Below, piece after piece: positions 45,232-53,666 of a stretch of 64,000 bases of DNA; position 1 is the stretch's first letter, and each line of letters starts with the position of its first letter. The stretch is from Qipengyuania seohaensis (GTDB lineage Bacteria > Pseudomonadota > Alphaproteobacteria > Sphingomonadales > Sphingomonadaceae). The position numbers and the translations under genes were made by a program. Location: the NCBI RefSeq assembly GCF_002795865.1, contig NZ_CP024920.1, forward strand, positions 965,001 through 1,029,000, given 5' to 3'. The notes beneath the pieces are model-generated. The model did not search any database. It was not told where the DNA came from and saw only the letters and a list, made by a program, of their open reading frames with translations.

Positions 45232-48200
45232 ATGGGGGAAATCGACCTAACCAAGATTGCGGACCTTATCGACGAAGCGAAGGCCTCGGGCGGTTCCGAA
45301 ATGGCCAATGCCCAGCTCTTTATTGAGAGGCTGACAGTAGCGTTGGGTCTGCCTTCGCCCAAACTTCAAAAAGAAGACACCGCAACCAGCGACTACGTCT
45401 TCGAACGTCCAGTGACCTTCCGCCACACGGGCGGCTCTACATCAACCGGTCGTATCGACTGCTACAAGCGCGACTGCTTCATTCTAGAGGCAAAGCAGTC
45501 AGCCAAGCGCAAGAAAGCCCGCGAAAGCGAGCAACTCGAACTGGCTGGCATAGAAACCTCGCAGAAGCTCGGGCATGCCAAGCGTGGCACGAAGACCTGG
45601 GACAAGGTCATGATCGCTGCCAAGAAGCAGGCGGAAGACTATGCTCGCTCCCTTCCCGACGACCACGCCTATCCACCGTTCCTGCTCATTGCAGACATCG
45701 GGAATGTCATTGAGGTCTATGCCGACTTCAGCGGACAGGGCCGCAACTATGCGCATTTTCCGGATCGACAGAGCTATCGGCTCTCAATGGATGATCTGCT
45801 AGAGGAAGAAGTCCAGCAGCGATTGCGAGCCATCTGGACCGAACCTCATGCCCTCGATCCCGCGCGTATCAGTGCAGAGGTAACCGAGGATATCGCTACC
45901 CGGCTCGCCAAGATCGCAAAGAGCCTGGAAAGGAAATACGACCCCAAGGACATCGCAGAATTCCTCATGCGCTGCCTCTTCACGATGTTTGCAGAAGACA
46001 TCGGCCTGATCGAGGAAACCGACGAGGAAAAGCGCGCAGGCGTCGGCCCGTTCGAAGCGATGCTCGAACGAATGGTGGAGACGCCCGACTACTTCCCGCA
46101 GGCGCTCGAAAGCCTTTGGGCAACGATGGATGCAGGCGGCTACGCTGGCGAGTTTGGCAGGCCCCTGAAACGCTTCAACGGGTCGCTGTTCAAGAAGCGC
46201 ACAGCGCTTAAGCTGGAGGCCGATGACATCAGGGAGCTTTGGCTCGCCGCACGTAAGGATTGGCACGAGGTCGAACCCGCCATCTTCGGCACCCTACTCG
46301 AACGTGCCTTGGCCTCGAAGGAGCGCGGCAAGTTGGGTGCCCACTTCACACCGCGCGTTTACGTCGAACGGCTGGTCGTGCCGACGATCATCGAACCACT
46401 CCGCGAAGATTGGGACGAAGTTCAGGCTCTGGTCGCCGACCTGCGTCGCGCAGGGAAAAACGAAGCTGCGATCGAAGCGGTGAGGCAATTCCACCACCAG
46501 CTCTGCACTACCCGCGTGCTCGACCCGGCATGCGGTACGGGCAACTTCCTTTATGTCAGTCTCGAACTGATGAAGCGGCTGGAGGGTGAAGTGCTCGACA
46601 CGCTGGAATCGTTGGGCGATGACGAGGCGCGACTGCTGCTCGATGGCGAAACTGTCAATCCGCGCCAGTTCTACGGGTTGGAGATAAACCCGCGCGCCGT
46701 GCCGATTGCCGACCTCGTGCTGTGGATCGGCTTCCTGAAATGGCAGCTACGCACGACCGAGGCCAAGAACCTGCCCGAACCGATCCTGCACGCCTATGGC
46801 ACGATCAAGGAACAGGATGCGCTTCTCGCCTATGACAGCATGGAAATGCTGCGCGACGACAAGGGCAAGCCGTTGTCTCGCTGGGACGGCGAGACGATGA
46901 AGCTGCATCCGATCACGGGCGAGGAAATCCCCGATCCCGATGCCAAGATGGAGCTGTACCAATATGTGAACCCGCGCCGCGCCGACTGGCCGGAGGTGGA
47001 ATTCATCGTCGGCAACCCGCCCTTTATCGGCGGCAAGGACATGCGCGCCGAACTGGGTGATGGTTATGCCGAGGCCGCGTGGAAGGTGCGCAAGGACGTA
47101 CCCGGTGGTGCGGATTTCGTGATGCATTTCTGGGACGAGGCGGCGACGCGCCTGCTCGCCAAGCCGCCCAAGGGTGCCAACGGCGAAAACTCGCTGCGCC
47201 GTTTCGGCTTCATCACCACCAATTCGATCACCCAGACCTTCAGCCGCCGCGTGGTGGAGCGGCACATGAACGCCAAGCTGCCGCTATCGTTGGTGTATGC
47301 CATTCCCGATCACCCCTGGCTTAAGGCGAGCGACAAGGCAGCGGTGCGCATTGCCATGACTGTCGCGGTTCGCGGCGAGCGGCAGGGCAAGCTGGCGGAA
47401 GTGGTGCACGAGAGCGGGCTGAACACCGATACGCCCGAAGTGCGACTGGAGGTGGATGAAGGGAAGATTACGAGCGGGCTTCGAATTGGTCCCGACATGT
47501 CGAAAGTTGAGCCGCTACTGGCCAATGAAGCCTTATCAAGCGCCGGGGTAAAACTTCACGGTTCCGGGTTCATTGTTGAACCGAAGACTGCTGCGAATTT
47601 GGGGCTTGGGACTGTCGATGGATTGGACGCGCATATTCGGCAGTATCGACACGGCCGTGATCTCGCTTCTCGACCGCGAGGCGTGATGGCAATCGACCTG
47701 TTCGGATTAACGGCACCAGATGTACAGCGTCGCTTTCCTGCAACATATCAGCACGTTGTCGAAACCGTCAAACCAGAGCGCGATCAAAACAATCGCAAGC
47801 AGTATCGGGAGAATTGGTGGATTTTTGGCGAGCCGAGGTCGGAACTTCGGCCCGCAATTGCAGGGATCGAGAGATATGTTGCTACCATCGAAACGGCAAA
47901 GCACAGGGTTTTCCAGTTCTTAGAAAGTACAATACTCCCAGATAACAAACTGATTTGCCTCACCATGGAGGAAGCGGGCCAGTTTGCAGTCCTCTCGTCC
48001 TCCGTACATTGCTATTGGTTTCAAGCGAATGCGGGGAAAATCGGTGTGTATGCGATGGACTCTGTCTACGTGAAAACGCGTTGTTTCGACCCTTTCCCAT
48101 TCCCAATCCTCACCGACGCGCAATCCTCCAAGCTCGACCAGCTCGGCGAGCGGCTCGATGCCTTCCGCAAGGAGCGGCTCGCCGAACACGACTTCCTCAC

Positions 48201-48834
48201 CATGACCGACATGTACAATGTGCTCGAACGCCTGCGCGAGCTGGAGCAAAATGTCGGAGAGCCGTTCAGCCAGAAGGAGCGCGATATCCACGAGGCGGGG
48301 CTGATCTCGGTGCTCAAGGATATCCACGACGATATCGACCGCGAAGTTTTCGCCGCCTATGGCTGGGAAGACCTTGGCGCGCGGCTGGTCGGCCGCCCCG
48401 GCGCGACCACGCCCAGTCCGCACAAATCCGAAGACCAGGAAGCTGCCGAGGAGGAACTGCTCACGCGGTTGGTTGCGCTCAATCAGGAACGCGCAGCGGA
48501 GGAAAAGCGCGGCCTCGTCCGTTGGCTGCGCCCCGAATACCAGAAGCCGCGTCTCGCCCATAAGGTGAAGGGTCAGGACGATCTCGACATGGACCTTGTC
48601 GAAGCAGGCGTAGTCGAGGAGCGGGCTTGGCCCAAGGATGGTCTCGAACAGATCCGTGCCTTGCGCGATGTGCTGTCCGAAGCAGAAGCGCCGCTGCCAG
48701 CCGACGCACTAGCCACCCTCTTCAAAGGCCGGACGACATCCAAACGCAGACAGCGTGTCGAGGAGGTGCTGGAAACCCTCGTCGAAACAGGGGCGGCCCG
48801 CGACAGCGAAGAGGGCTACTTCCTTCCTCGCTAA
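45232..48834 (+). CDS. MmeI-like type IIG/IIL restriction-modification enzyme
   Basis: A 1200-residue protein starting at ATG 45232 (MGEIDLTKIADLI); upstream frame text is not protein-like. The N-terminus has a PD-(D/E)xK nuclease pattern, Asp76-x9-Glu86-x-Lys88 (RIDCYKRDCFILEAKQS), with the same spacing as MmeI. A helical spacer leads to the gamma-class N6-adenine methyltransferase: DPACGTGNF (431-439) and GNPPF (594-598). Residues about 750-955 form the presumed target-recognition region, with lower GC than both sides. The C-terminal 240 residues are helical and make it longer than MmeI (about 920). Confidence 0.87.
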   Translation: MGEIDLTKIADLIDEAKASGGSEMANAQLFIERLTVALGLPSPKLQKEDTATSDYVFERPVTFRHTGGSTSTGRIDCYKRDCFILEAKQSAKRKKARESEQLELAGIETSQKLGHAKRGTKTWDKVMIAAKKQAEDYARSLPDDHAYPPFLLIADIGNVIEVYADFSGQGRNYAHFPDRQSYRLSMDDLLEEEVQQRLRAIWTEPHALDPARISAEVTEDIATRLAKIAKSLERKYDPKDIAEFLMRCLFTMFAEDIGLIEETDEEKRAGVGPFEAMLERMVETPDYFPQALESLWATMDAGGYAGEFGRPLKRFNGSLFKKRTALKLEADDIRELWLAARKDWHEVEPAIFGTLLERALASKERGKLGAHFTPRVYVERLVVPTIIEPLREDWDEVQALVADLRRAGKNEAAIEAVRQFHHQLCTTRVLDPACGTGNFLYVSLELMKRLEGEVLDTLESLGDDEARLLLDGETVNPRQFYGLEINPRAVPIADLVLWIGFLKWQLRTTEAKNLPEPILHAYGTIKEQDALLAYDSMEMLRDDKGKPLSRWDGETMKLHPITGEEIPDPDAKMELYQYVNPRRADWPEVEFIVGNPPFIGGKDMRAELGDGYAEAAWKVRKDVPGGADFVMHFWDEAATRLLAKPPKGANGENSLRRFGFITTNSITQTFSRRVVERHMNAKLPLSLVYAIPDHPWLKASDKAAVRIAMTVAVRGERQGKLAEVVHESGLNTDTPEVRLEVDEGKITSGLRIGPDMSKVEPLLANEALSSAGVKLHGSGFIVEPKTAANLGLGTVDGLDAHIRQYRHGRDLASRPRGVMAIDLFGLTAPDVQRRFPATYQHVVETVKPERDQNNRKQYRENWWIFGEPRSELRPAIAGIERYVATIETAKHRVFQFLESTILPDNKLICLTMEEAGQFAVLSSSVHCYWFQANAGKIGVYAMDSVYVKTRCFDPFPFPILTDAQSSKLDQLGERLDAFRKERLAEHDFLTMTDMYNVLERLRELEQNVGEPFSQKERDIHEAGLISVLKDIHDDIDREVFAAYGWEDLGARLVGRPGATTPSPHKSEDQEAAEEELLTRLVALNQERAAEEKRGLVRWLRPEYQKPRLAHKVKGQDDLDMDLVEAGVVEERAWPKDGLEQIRALRDVLSEAEAPLPADALATLFKGRTTSKRRQRVEEVLETLVETGAARDSEEGYFLPR

Positions 48835-48969
48835 CCCGTTTCCAGATTTTCCGAAATCAATTGGAAGAATTGCATTTCTGGTCCGATCAGGAACGTCGGG
48901 ACGCAAAGACCCGCGACGGCTATTCCATCCTATTTTAGCGGCCCTCGCGCGCGCGGGCGAGAAACTGTA

Positions 48970-49698
48970 TTAGCGCTTCCTTGAAGCTGTCGTACCGCCA
49001 GCGATCTGCGGAGGCTGAGAGATTGCCCCACCCCCTCCCCCGCAACTTCGCTGCCAGGCCCCCGCTCTCTTGCCAACGACCCGGCTCGACTGACCCCATG
49101 GCTTGTGCCCCCAGCTGATCATGCCGAGTGCCCCTTCCAAGTGAGTGGGGGTGCACTTCAGCATGTAGTGCAGCTTCCCGAGCATGACCGCCCGATAAAG
49201 CTCGGGATTGACCTTGTGAGTGTAGGCCGAAGCCAGTCGCTGCGATTGAATAGTTCCCGCAACATAGCCGCCTTTCAGCAACGCCTTGCCCCAGCGAAGC
49301 GGCATGGGTCGAAAGAGCAAGTCCAGTTCGGCGGGAACGTGCAGCAGAACGTGCGCGTGCTGGCCGAATGTATTCCCGTGCTCCTGCACCCAGACCCAAG
49401 GCATGGGGTGACCGTGCCAACGCATCCAGTCGCGTGAGGTCTTGATGAATTTACCCGTGGCCTGAGTTGCCTCGCATCCTCCTTTCCCCGCTTTGCCCCA
49501 AGCCAGGGTAATGAACCGATTGAGCGGCATTCCGGCTTCCCATGCGTCATGGCTGCGATCCAGAAGTAGCTGGCACTGGCGCTTGCTCAATTGCCAGCTC
49601 ACCCTGTCCGCTCGATTGCGCGCACCGCCCTGCTTCAATCCGGCTGGAGGCAAAGATAAAGGCCCTATAATAGGGGGAAGATACGATGTCTCTAGCAA
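48970..49698 (-). CDS. HUH-endonuclease-like replication/mobilisation protein, island 2 (probably frameshifted at its end)
   Basis: A 242-residue frame with the same motif order as the island 1 protein: NRFITLAW (60-67), HAHVLLHVP (His114, His116), YMLK (Tyr178, Lys181) and SRVVGKRAGAW. After residue 217 a run of G tracts (49028-49047, minus strand) is followed by the low-complexity tail SCGGGGGAISQPP. The other frame reads GNLSASADRWRYDSFKEALIQFLARAREGR to a stop at 48935, which looks native. A one-base slip in the G tract would give a protein of about 254 residues, close to the island 1 length. Confidence 0.65.
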   Translation of the reverse strand: MLETSYLPPIIGPLSLPPAGLKQGGARNRADRVSWQLSKRQCQLLLDRSHDAWEAGMPLNRFITLAWGKAGKGGCEATQATGKFIKTSRDWMRWHGHPMPWVWVQEHGNTFGQHAHVLLHVPAELDLLFRPMPLRWGKALLKGGYVAGTIQSQRLASAYTHKVNPELYRAVMLGKLHYMLKCTPTHLEGALGMISWGHKPWGQSSRVVGKRAGAWQRSCGGGGGAISQPPQIAGGTTASRKR

Positions 49699-49812
49699 CC
49701 CACTGATCTAAAAGATTTCTCTTTTTGCGGGTTGCGACAATGAGGCACGATCCGCCGCAAGTTTCAAAGGAACGGTGAGATACACTGTGGCACTACACAG
49801 ACGTGTTTCAAC

Positions 49813-49844
49813 CGGGGCGACCAGCCATTCGGCCAGCCGCCCCG
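49813..49844. other. Hairpin upstream of the island 2 HUH gene
   Basis: CGGGGCG / CGCCCCG, a perfect 7-bp stem with an 18-base loop, between AlpA and the HUH gene. The 290-base interval 49699-49988 otherwise shows nothing that I recognise. It could be a terminator for alpA or an origin-like structure. Confidence 0.45.
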
Positions 49845-49988
49845 ATCATGTCAGTCGCTACACAATTTGTGTGGACGACCTCGTTTTCCTTTGGCATTGA
49901 AGCTGCATCCAACTGGGAGCTAACCACTGGATACGAGCGCTGATAAGGTCACTAGCCTTGTCGGCGCTCTTGCTTATCTGCCACCGGG

Positions 49989-50171
49989 TCAATCATTCGC
50001 AGCCTCGTCGAAAAGAGACTGATACCAACGCTCGGCGTCCTCGCGACGTATACGCGCCGCTCGTCCGATATGAACGTGAGGAACAGCGCCGCTGTCGCGC
50101 AGGCGGTATGCGGTTGATCGACTGACGTTGTACTCGTCACAGAAGTTTCTGATTGTCAGCAATGCTGCCAT
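49989..50171 (-). CDS. AlpA-family excisionase/HTH regulator, island 2
   Basis: A 60-residue helix-turn-helix protein, LLTIRNFCDEYNVSRSTAYRLRDSGAVPHVHIGRAARIRREDAERWYQS, with the excisionase-type HTH followed by a short wing. It differs in sequence from the island 1 AlpA but holds the same position between integrase and HUH gene. Confidence 0.85.
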   Translation of the reverse strand: MAALLTIRNFCDEYNVSRSTAYRLRDSGAVPHVHIGRAARIRREDAERWYQSLFDEAAND

Positions 50172-50361
50172 CTATTTCACCTTGCTTTGCGACCACGAGG
50201 GGCCAGTGAACGCATCGCATCGCAGGGCAGATGTTCCCCGCCTGTTCACGATGCGTGCACAAATATCTCTGCGCGCCCTCACGGCACACGACAAGGGGTT
50301 GGACTCATGATCCGGGGAAAATACCCTGTGGATAGCGGGGAGTATTGAGGCCGCTAAGGGC

Positions 50362-51597
50362 TTATCTTCCTTCACCGCTGCTTACGGGGCGAAAACTCAC
50401 GACCTCCCCGCCAACCCTCAGTGTATCCAGATAATCACTCCACCACTGAGCCATGGAGACGCGCTCGTCCCAATGCTGTCCTCTGGCGTAAGTGCCCCTC
50501 GTCTGGTCACTTTGCCCGTGGGCCAAAGCACGCTCAATGGCATCCGGGTGCCACTTGCCGCTCTCATTCAGCAGGGTGGAGGCAGTCGAACGCAATCCGT
50601 GGGCGGTGACGACATCACTGCCAAACCCCATACGGCGAAAAGCAGCGTTCAACGCATTCTCGCTCATCGGTCGCAAGTGACTACGTTGACCAATGAACAT
50701 TAAGTCGAAGCCTCCTGAATGTTGCTTCAACTCACGCAATAGTCTGAGGGATTGGCCGGACAGCGGTACGGTGTGCGGACGGCGAAGTTTCGTTCGGTCG
50801 GCTGGAATGGTCCAATTGGCCTCTTCCCAGTTTACCTCTTCCCAACGCCCTTGGCGCAATTCGCCAGGTCGCAAGAATACGTGTGGGCTGATTCGCATCG
50901 CTAAGTGAACGACAGGCGAGCCATTGAACTCATCGATTGCACGCAAAAACTCGCCTAAAAGCTTCGGCTCTACGATTGCAGCGTGATGTTTGACGACCGG
51001 CGTAGACAAAGCCCCAGACAAGAGGTGCGCCGGGTCCGATGTGCAGCGGGCGGTTGCTACTCCGTGCCGGAAAACGCGGCTGGCAAAATTCCTCGTGCGC
51101 ACGGCTGTCTCACGATGCCCACGCTTTTCGATCTTTTTTAGTGCAGCCAGAAGCTCCGCTGGCTCAATCTCGGCGATGGGTCGGTTACCGATCGATGGGC
51201 TTAGATGGGACAAGAACCAACGCGCCTTCGATATCGTGGACCCTGCCTTGTTATTTGCCTCCAGCTTTGTCGCGATGAAATCCTCTGCGACCGACTGGAA
51301 GGTATTGCCCGCTCCTATGCGCTTCTCGATCTTCGCCATCTTGCGATCGAATAGTGGATCGCGGCCCGCCTGAATTTCGATCCGAGCTGCATCCCTAGCC
51401 TTGCGTGCATCTGCCAAGCTGACATCTGGATAGCTTCCAAGGCCCAGCCGCTTTTCTTTGCCGTTCACGCGGTATTTCAGAAACCAAAGCTTTGATCCGT
51501 TTGGACGCACCTCAATGTAGAGGCCTTTTTCATCGCTCCTCCGGAAAGCCTTTTCAGAGGGCGACAATGCTTTCATCGATAATGCTTTGAGGGGCAT
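50362..51597 (-). CDS. Tyrosine recombinase (P4-type integrase), island 2
   Basis: A 411-residue integrase starting at ATG 51597 (MPLKALSMKALSPSEKAFRRSDEKGLYIEV), the usual start for this family; the longer frame upstream runs through the GTGCCCCCA boxes. N-terminal DUF4102 domain: GLYIEVRPNGSKLWFLKYRVNGKEKRLGLGSYP. Catalytic residues: Arg in FLRPGELRQGRWEEV, HGLRSTASTLLNE, ALAHGQSDQTRGTYARG with the nucleophile tyrosine. It is adjacent to its target tRNA-Thr. Confidence 0.95.
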   Translation of the reverse strand: MPLKALSMKALSPSEKAFRRSDEKGLYIEVRPNGSKLWFLKYRVNGKEKRLGLGSYPDVSLADARKARDAARIEIQAGRDPLFDRKMAKIEKRIGAGNTFQSVAEDFIATKLEANNKAGSTISKARWFLSHLSPSIGNRPIAEIEPAELLAALKKIEKRGHRETAVRTRNFASRVFRHGVATARCTSDPAHLLSGALSTPVVKHHAAIVEPKLLGEFLRAIDEFNGSPVVHLAMRISPHVFLRPGELRQGRWEEVNWEEANWTIPADRTKLRRPHTVPLSGQSLRLLRELKQHSGGFDLMFIGQRSHLRPMSENALNAAFRRMGFGSDVVTAHGLRSTASTLLNESGKWHPDAIERALAHGQSDQTRGTYARGQHWDERVSMAQWWSDYLDTLRVGGEVVSFRPVSSGEGR

Positions 51598-51598
51598 C

Positions 51599-51672
51599 TG
51601 GGGGCACCTGAGTTCAGTAATGCGGCCAGTGCCCCCACTAGTGCCCCCAAATTCGCTGAATTTTGGGGGCAC
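51599..51672. repeat. Right cluster of GTGCCCCCA boxes
   Basis: Four 9-bp boxes: inverted at 51599-51607, direct at 51629-51637 and 51641-51649 (12 bases apart, as at the left end), inverted at 51664-51672. They lie in the promoter/leader of the integrase gene and are probable integrase arm-type binding sites. Confidence 0.6.
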
Positions 51673-51763
51673 CGACAGATACAACTAGCGCCGTCGAGAA
51701 CCGATGTATCCCGCAAAAACGTCTGATTTTCAAGGCTTCGAGAGAAATTGAGAGACGAGTTGG

Positions 51764-51839
51764 TGGTGCCGCTTACGTGACTCGAACACGTGACCCCATC
51801 ATTACGAATGATGTGCTCTACCAACTGAGCTAAAGCGGC
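51764..51839 (-). tRNA. tRNA-Thr(CGU)
   Basis: A 76-base tRNA with encoded CCA: acceptor GCCGCTT / AAGCGGC, D-loop AGCTCAGTTGGTAGAGC, anticodon loop TTCGTAA with anticodon CGT (complement at 51804-51806), T-loop GTTCGAGTC. Its 3' end is the attachment site of island 2. Confidence 0.96.
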
Positions 51840-51860
51840 ACATTCCCACAAAAGGGGAAA

Positions 51861-51934
51861 TGGAGGCCCGAGCCGGAATCGAACCGGCGTGCAAGGATTT
51901 GCAGTCCTCTGCGTAACCACTCCGCCATCGGGCC
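51861..51934 (-). tRNA. tRNA-Cys(GCA)
   Basis: A 74-base tRNA with encoded CCA: acceptor GGCCCGA / TCGGGCC, anticodon loop CTGCAAA with anticodon GCA (complement at 51900-51902), T-arm GCCGGTTCGATTCCGGC. It lies 21 bases upstream of tRNA-Thr on the same strand, probably one transcript. Confidence 0.96.
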
Positions 51935-52063
51935 TCGCCCGACCTCTCGGAACGGGAAGCGGCCCACTAGCGATTCTGTAAAGGGTTTGCAATCGGCTTT
52001 GCTCGAACTGCCTTCCGTAACGTCAGTCTGGACGCAGGCGCGGCCAGCGGCAATGAAGCGGGC

Positions 52064-52843
52064 ATGAGCATAGCCAGCCTGATCGATCCGATCACTCCCG
52101 AGGGCGGTCACGCCCGTTTCGACAACCTCGACCACTGGTTGCAGGGCCGCACGCTATATGGCGGCGCCTCCGCGCTGATCGCCTATACGGCCGCCGTCCG
52201 GGCCTTCCCCGACCTGCCCCCCTTGCGCGCCGCACAGGTGGCCTTCGTAGCGCCGACTGCGCCCGAGGCAGAATTGCGCCGGGAAATCGTGCGCCAGGGC
52301 CGCAACGTCGCCCAGGTGCGCAGCGAGATCTGGTGCGAGGGCAAATGCACGCTCACCGCTTTCTGGCTTTTCGGCACATCGCGCGAAGCCAATGCGACCC
52401 ATCCTGCAGCCCCGGTCGCCGACTGGCCGGGACCGCCCGAGGAGGCGGAAAGCGCGATGAACGGCAAGGGGCCGGCTTTCATCCAGCATAATTTCGAGAT
52501 CCGCCGCGCCCAGGAAATACGGGGCCCCGGCGAGCCGGTCGTGCGCCGCTGGGCAAGGCTGGAAGACCGCGAGGGCCTCGACCCGGTGAGCGAGCTCATC
52601 CTGCTGGGCGATGTCATGCCGCCGGGCGCCATGCGCGCCATGAAACGGCAGGGCCCGATCAGTTCGATCAACTGGTCCTTCAACCTGCTCGAGCCTGCGC
52701 CGACGACACGCGACGGCTGGTGGCTTTCCGAAAACGCCAGCCAGCACGCCGACGACGGCTATTCGTCGGAACGGCTGCGGCTGTGGAATGCGGACGGCAA
52801 GCAGGTGATGGACGGATTGCAGAGCGTCGCAATTTTCGGGTGA
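52064..52843 (+). CDS. Acyl-CoA thioesterase family protein (double hotdog)
   Basis: A 259-residue protein. The N-terminal half (FDNLDHWLQGRTLYGGASALIAYTAAVRAFPDLPPLRAAQVAFVAPT) and the C-terminal half (PGAMRAMKRQGPISSINWSFNLLEP, then ENASQHADDGYSSERLRLWNADGKQV) match the two hotdog folds of TesB-like thioesterases that hydrolyse acyl-CoA. The likely substrate range is unknown. It is followed directly by a strong terminator and is divergent from the tRNA pair. Confidence 0.87.
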   Translation: MSIASLIDPITPEGGHARFDNLDHWLQGRTLYGGASALIAYTAAVRAFPDLPPLRAAQVAFVAPTAPEAELRREIVRQGRNVAQVRSEIWCEGKCTLTAFWLFGTSREANATHPAAPVADWPGPPEEAESAMNGKGPAFIQHNFEIRRAQEIRGPGEPVVRRWARLEDREGLDPVSELILLGDVMPPGAMRAMKRQGPISSINWSFNLLEPAPTTRDGWWLSENASQHADDGYSSERLRLWNADGKQVMDGLQSVAIFG

Positions 52844-52868
52844 CGAAGGCGACAGTGTGTCGCCTTCG
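52844..52868 (+). terminator. Rho-independent terminator after the thioesterase
   Basis: A perfect 10-bp stem CGAAGGCGAC / GTCGCCTTCG with loop AGTGT, followed by GTTTCG, beginning right after the stop codon. Confidence 0.85.
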
Positions 52869-52951
52869 GTTTCGCATCTCAAGGCACTGAAAACCGGGCG
52901 ATAACCCGATGCAGGACGGGGTGACACCTACGCGCCCCGTTTTCACTAGCC

Positions 52952-53530
52952 TCAATCGGCGCCTGCCTCCCCATCCTCCTCATACCGCAGCTCGAGTTCC
53001 GCATCGGCGTCCTCGAGCCAGCTTTCCGGCCCCTTCTCGACCCGATCGGCGAGCTCTCGCACTTCGTCGGGTTCATAGGCATAGGCGGGATGATCGGCCC
53101 ACTCCGGCCGTCGCACGAAGTGGGACCTCATGGCGAGCAACCCCAGCGTCAGTCGCTCGTCGAAGCGGCGTGAAGTGCCGATCAGCTCGCCCTTGTGGTA
53201 ATGCGGGACTTCCACGCCGTTCAGCGCGCGGTCGAGCGCAGCTTCGGCAAGCACGTCGAAGCGCTGGATGAAGGCGGCTTCCCACCCCTTGTCGAACGGC
53301 TGGCCTTGCAGGCGCGCGCGCAGCTTGTAGGCCGACTGGCGGCTCATCCCCACCGCCCGCGCGGCGGCAGTGACATTATGCGTTGCCGCCAGTTCGCGCA
53401 GGAACGCTGCCTGTCGGGCGGGCGTCCAGCCGTCGTGGCGCTGGGTTTCGATCTGGAGGGAGGAAGGAGCGGGCGCACAGGCGGCTTTGCCTGCAGGCAC
53501 GAGCGATGCGATGGGCTGATGCTTGGTCAT
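52952..53530 (-). CDS. Helix-turn-helix protein of unknown function
   Basis: A 192-residue protein. Residues 33-72 (GWTPARQAAFLRELAATHNVTAAARAVGMSRQSAYKLRAR) form a resolvase/Myb-like HTH; the rest is charged and helical (WEAAFIQRFDVLAEAALDRALNGVEVPHYHKGELIGTSRRFDERLTLGLLAMRSH) and the tail is acidic. The layout resembles terminase small subunits, but no phage genes are nearby and related single genes occur in sphingomonads. Function unknown. Confidence 0.75.
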   Translation of the reverse strand: MTKHQPIASLVPAGKAACAPAPSSLQIETQRHDGWTPARQAAFLRELAATHNVTAAARAVGMSRQSAYKLRARLQGQPFDKGWEAAFIQRFDVLAEAALDRALNGVEVPHYHKGELIGTSRRFDERLTLGLLAMRSHFVRRPEWADHPAYAYEPDEVRELADRVEKGPESWLEDADAELELRYEEDGEAGAD

Positions 53531-53666
53531 TCACCAGGATAAGGCAAATTCCGGGCGAGTAGGAAAGGGGGCAGGCGGTAGGGGCGCGGAGACCTAAGCC
53601 CGATCGCGCATCGACGTCTGCTTTTGACGAAACCTGAAAAGCGCGAGAACGTCTGGAAATGGGTGG

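Larger units (their letters stand above)
39079..51784. mobile_element. Integrative genomic island 2 in tRNA-Thr
   Basis: About 12.7 kb between the imperfect tRNA-Thr repeat at 39079 and the intact tRNA-Thr gene. The integrase lies next to the tRNA, as usual. Contents: serine hydrolase/MarR pair, SF2 helicase, GGFGSGR protein, MmeI-like restriction-modification enzyme, HUH-like protein, AlpA and integrase. Paired GTGCCCCCA boxes lie just inside both ends. Confidence 0.7.

Noticed and set aside
41732..48834. A complete BREX or DISARM system
   Set aside because: No PglZ phosphatase, BrxC/BrxL-like ATPase, DrmB (DUF1998) or DrmC (PLD) gene is present; only a helicase and a methyltransferase are found.
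48880..48930. GGGACGCAAAG sequence recalling the core of a c-di-GMP riboswitch
   Set aside because: Only a short core is present. The flanking helices of the GEMM fold cannot be drawn, and it follows a stop codon instead of leading a gene.
52952..53530. Terminase small subunit of a prophage
   Set aside because: There is a similar N-terminal HTH, but no large terminase, portal, capsid or tail gene within reach.
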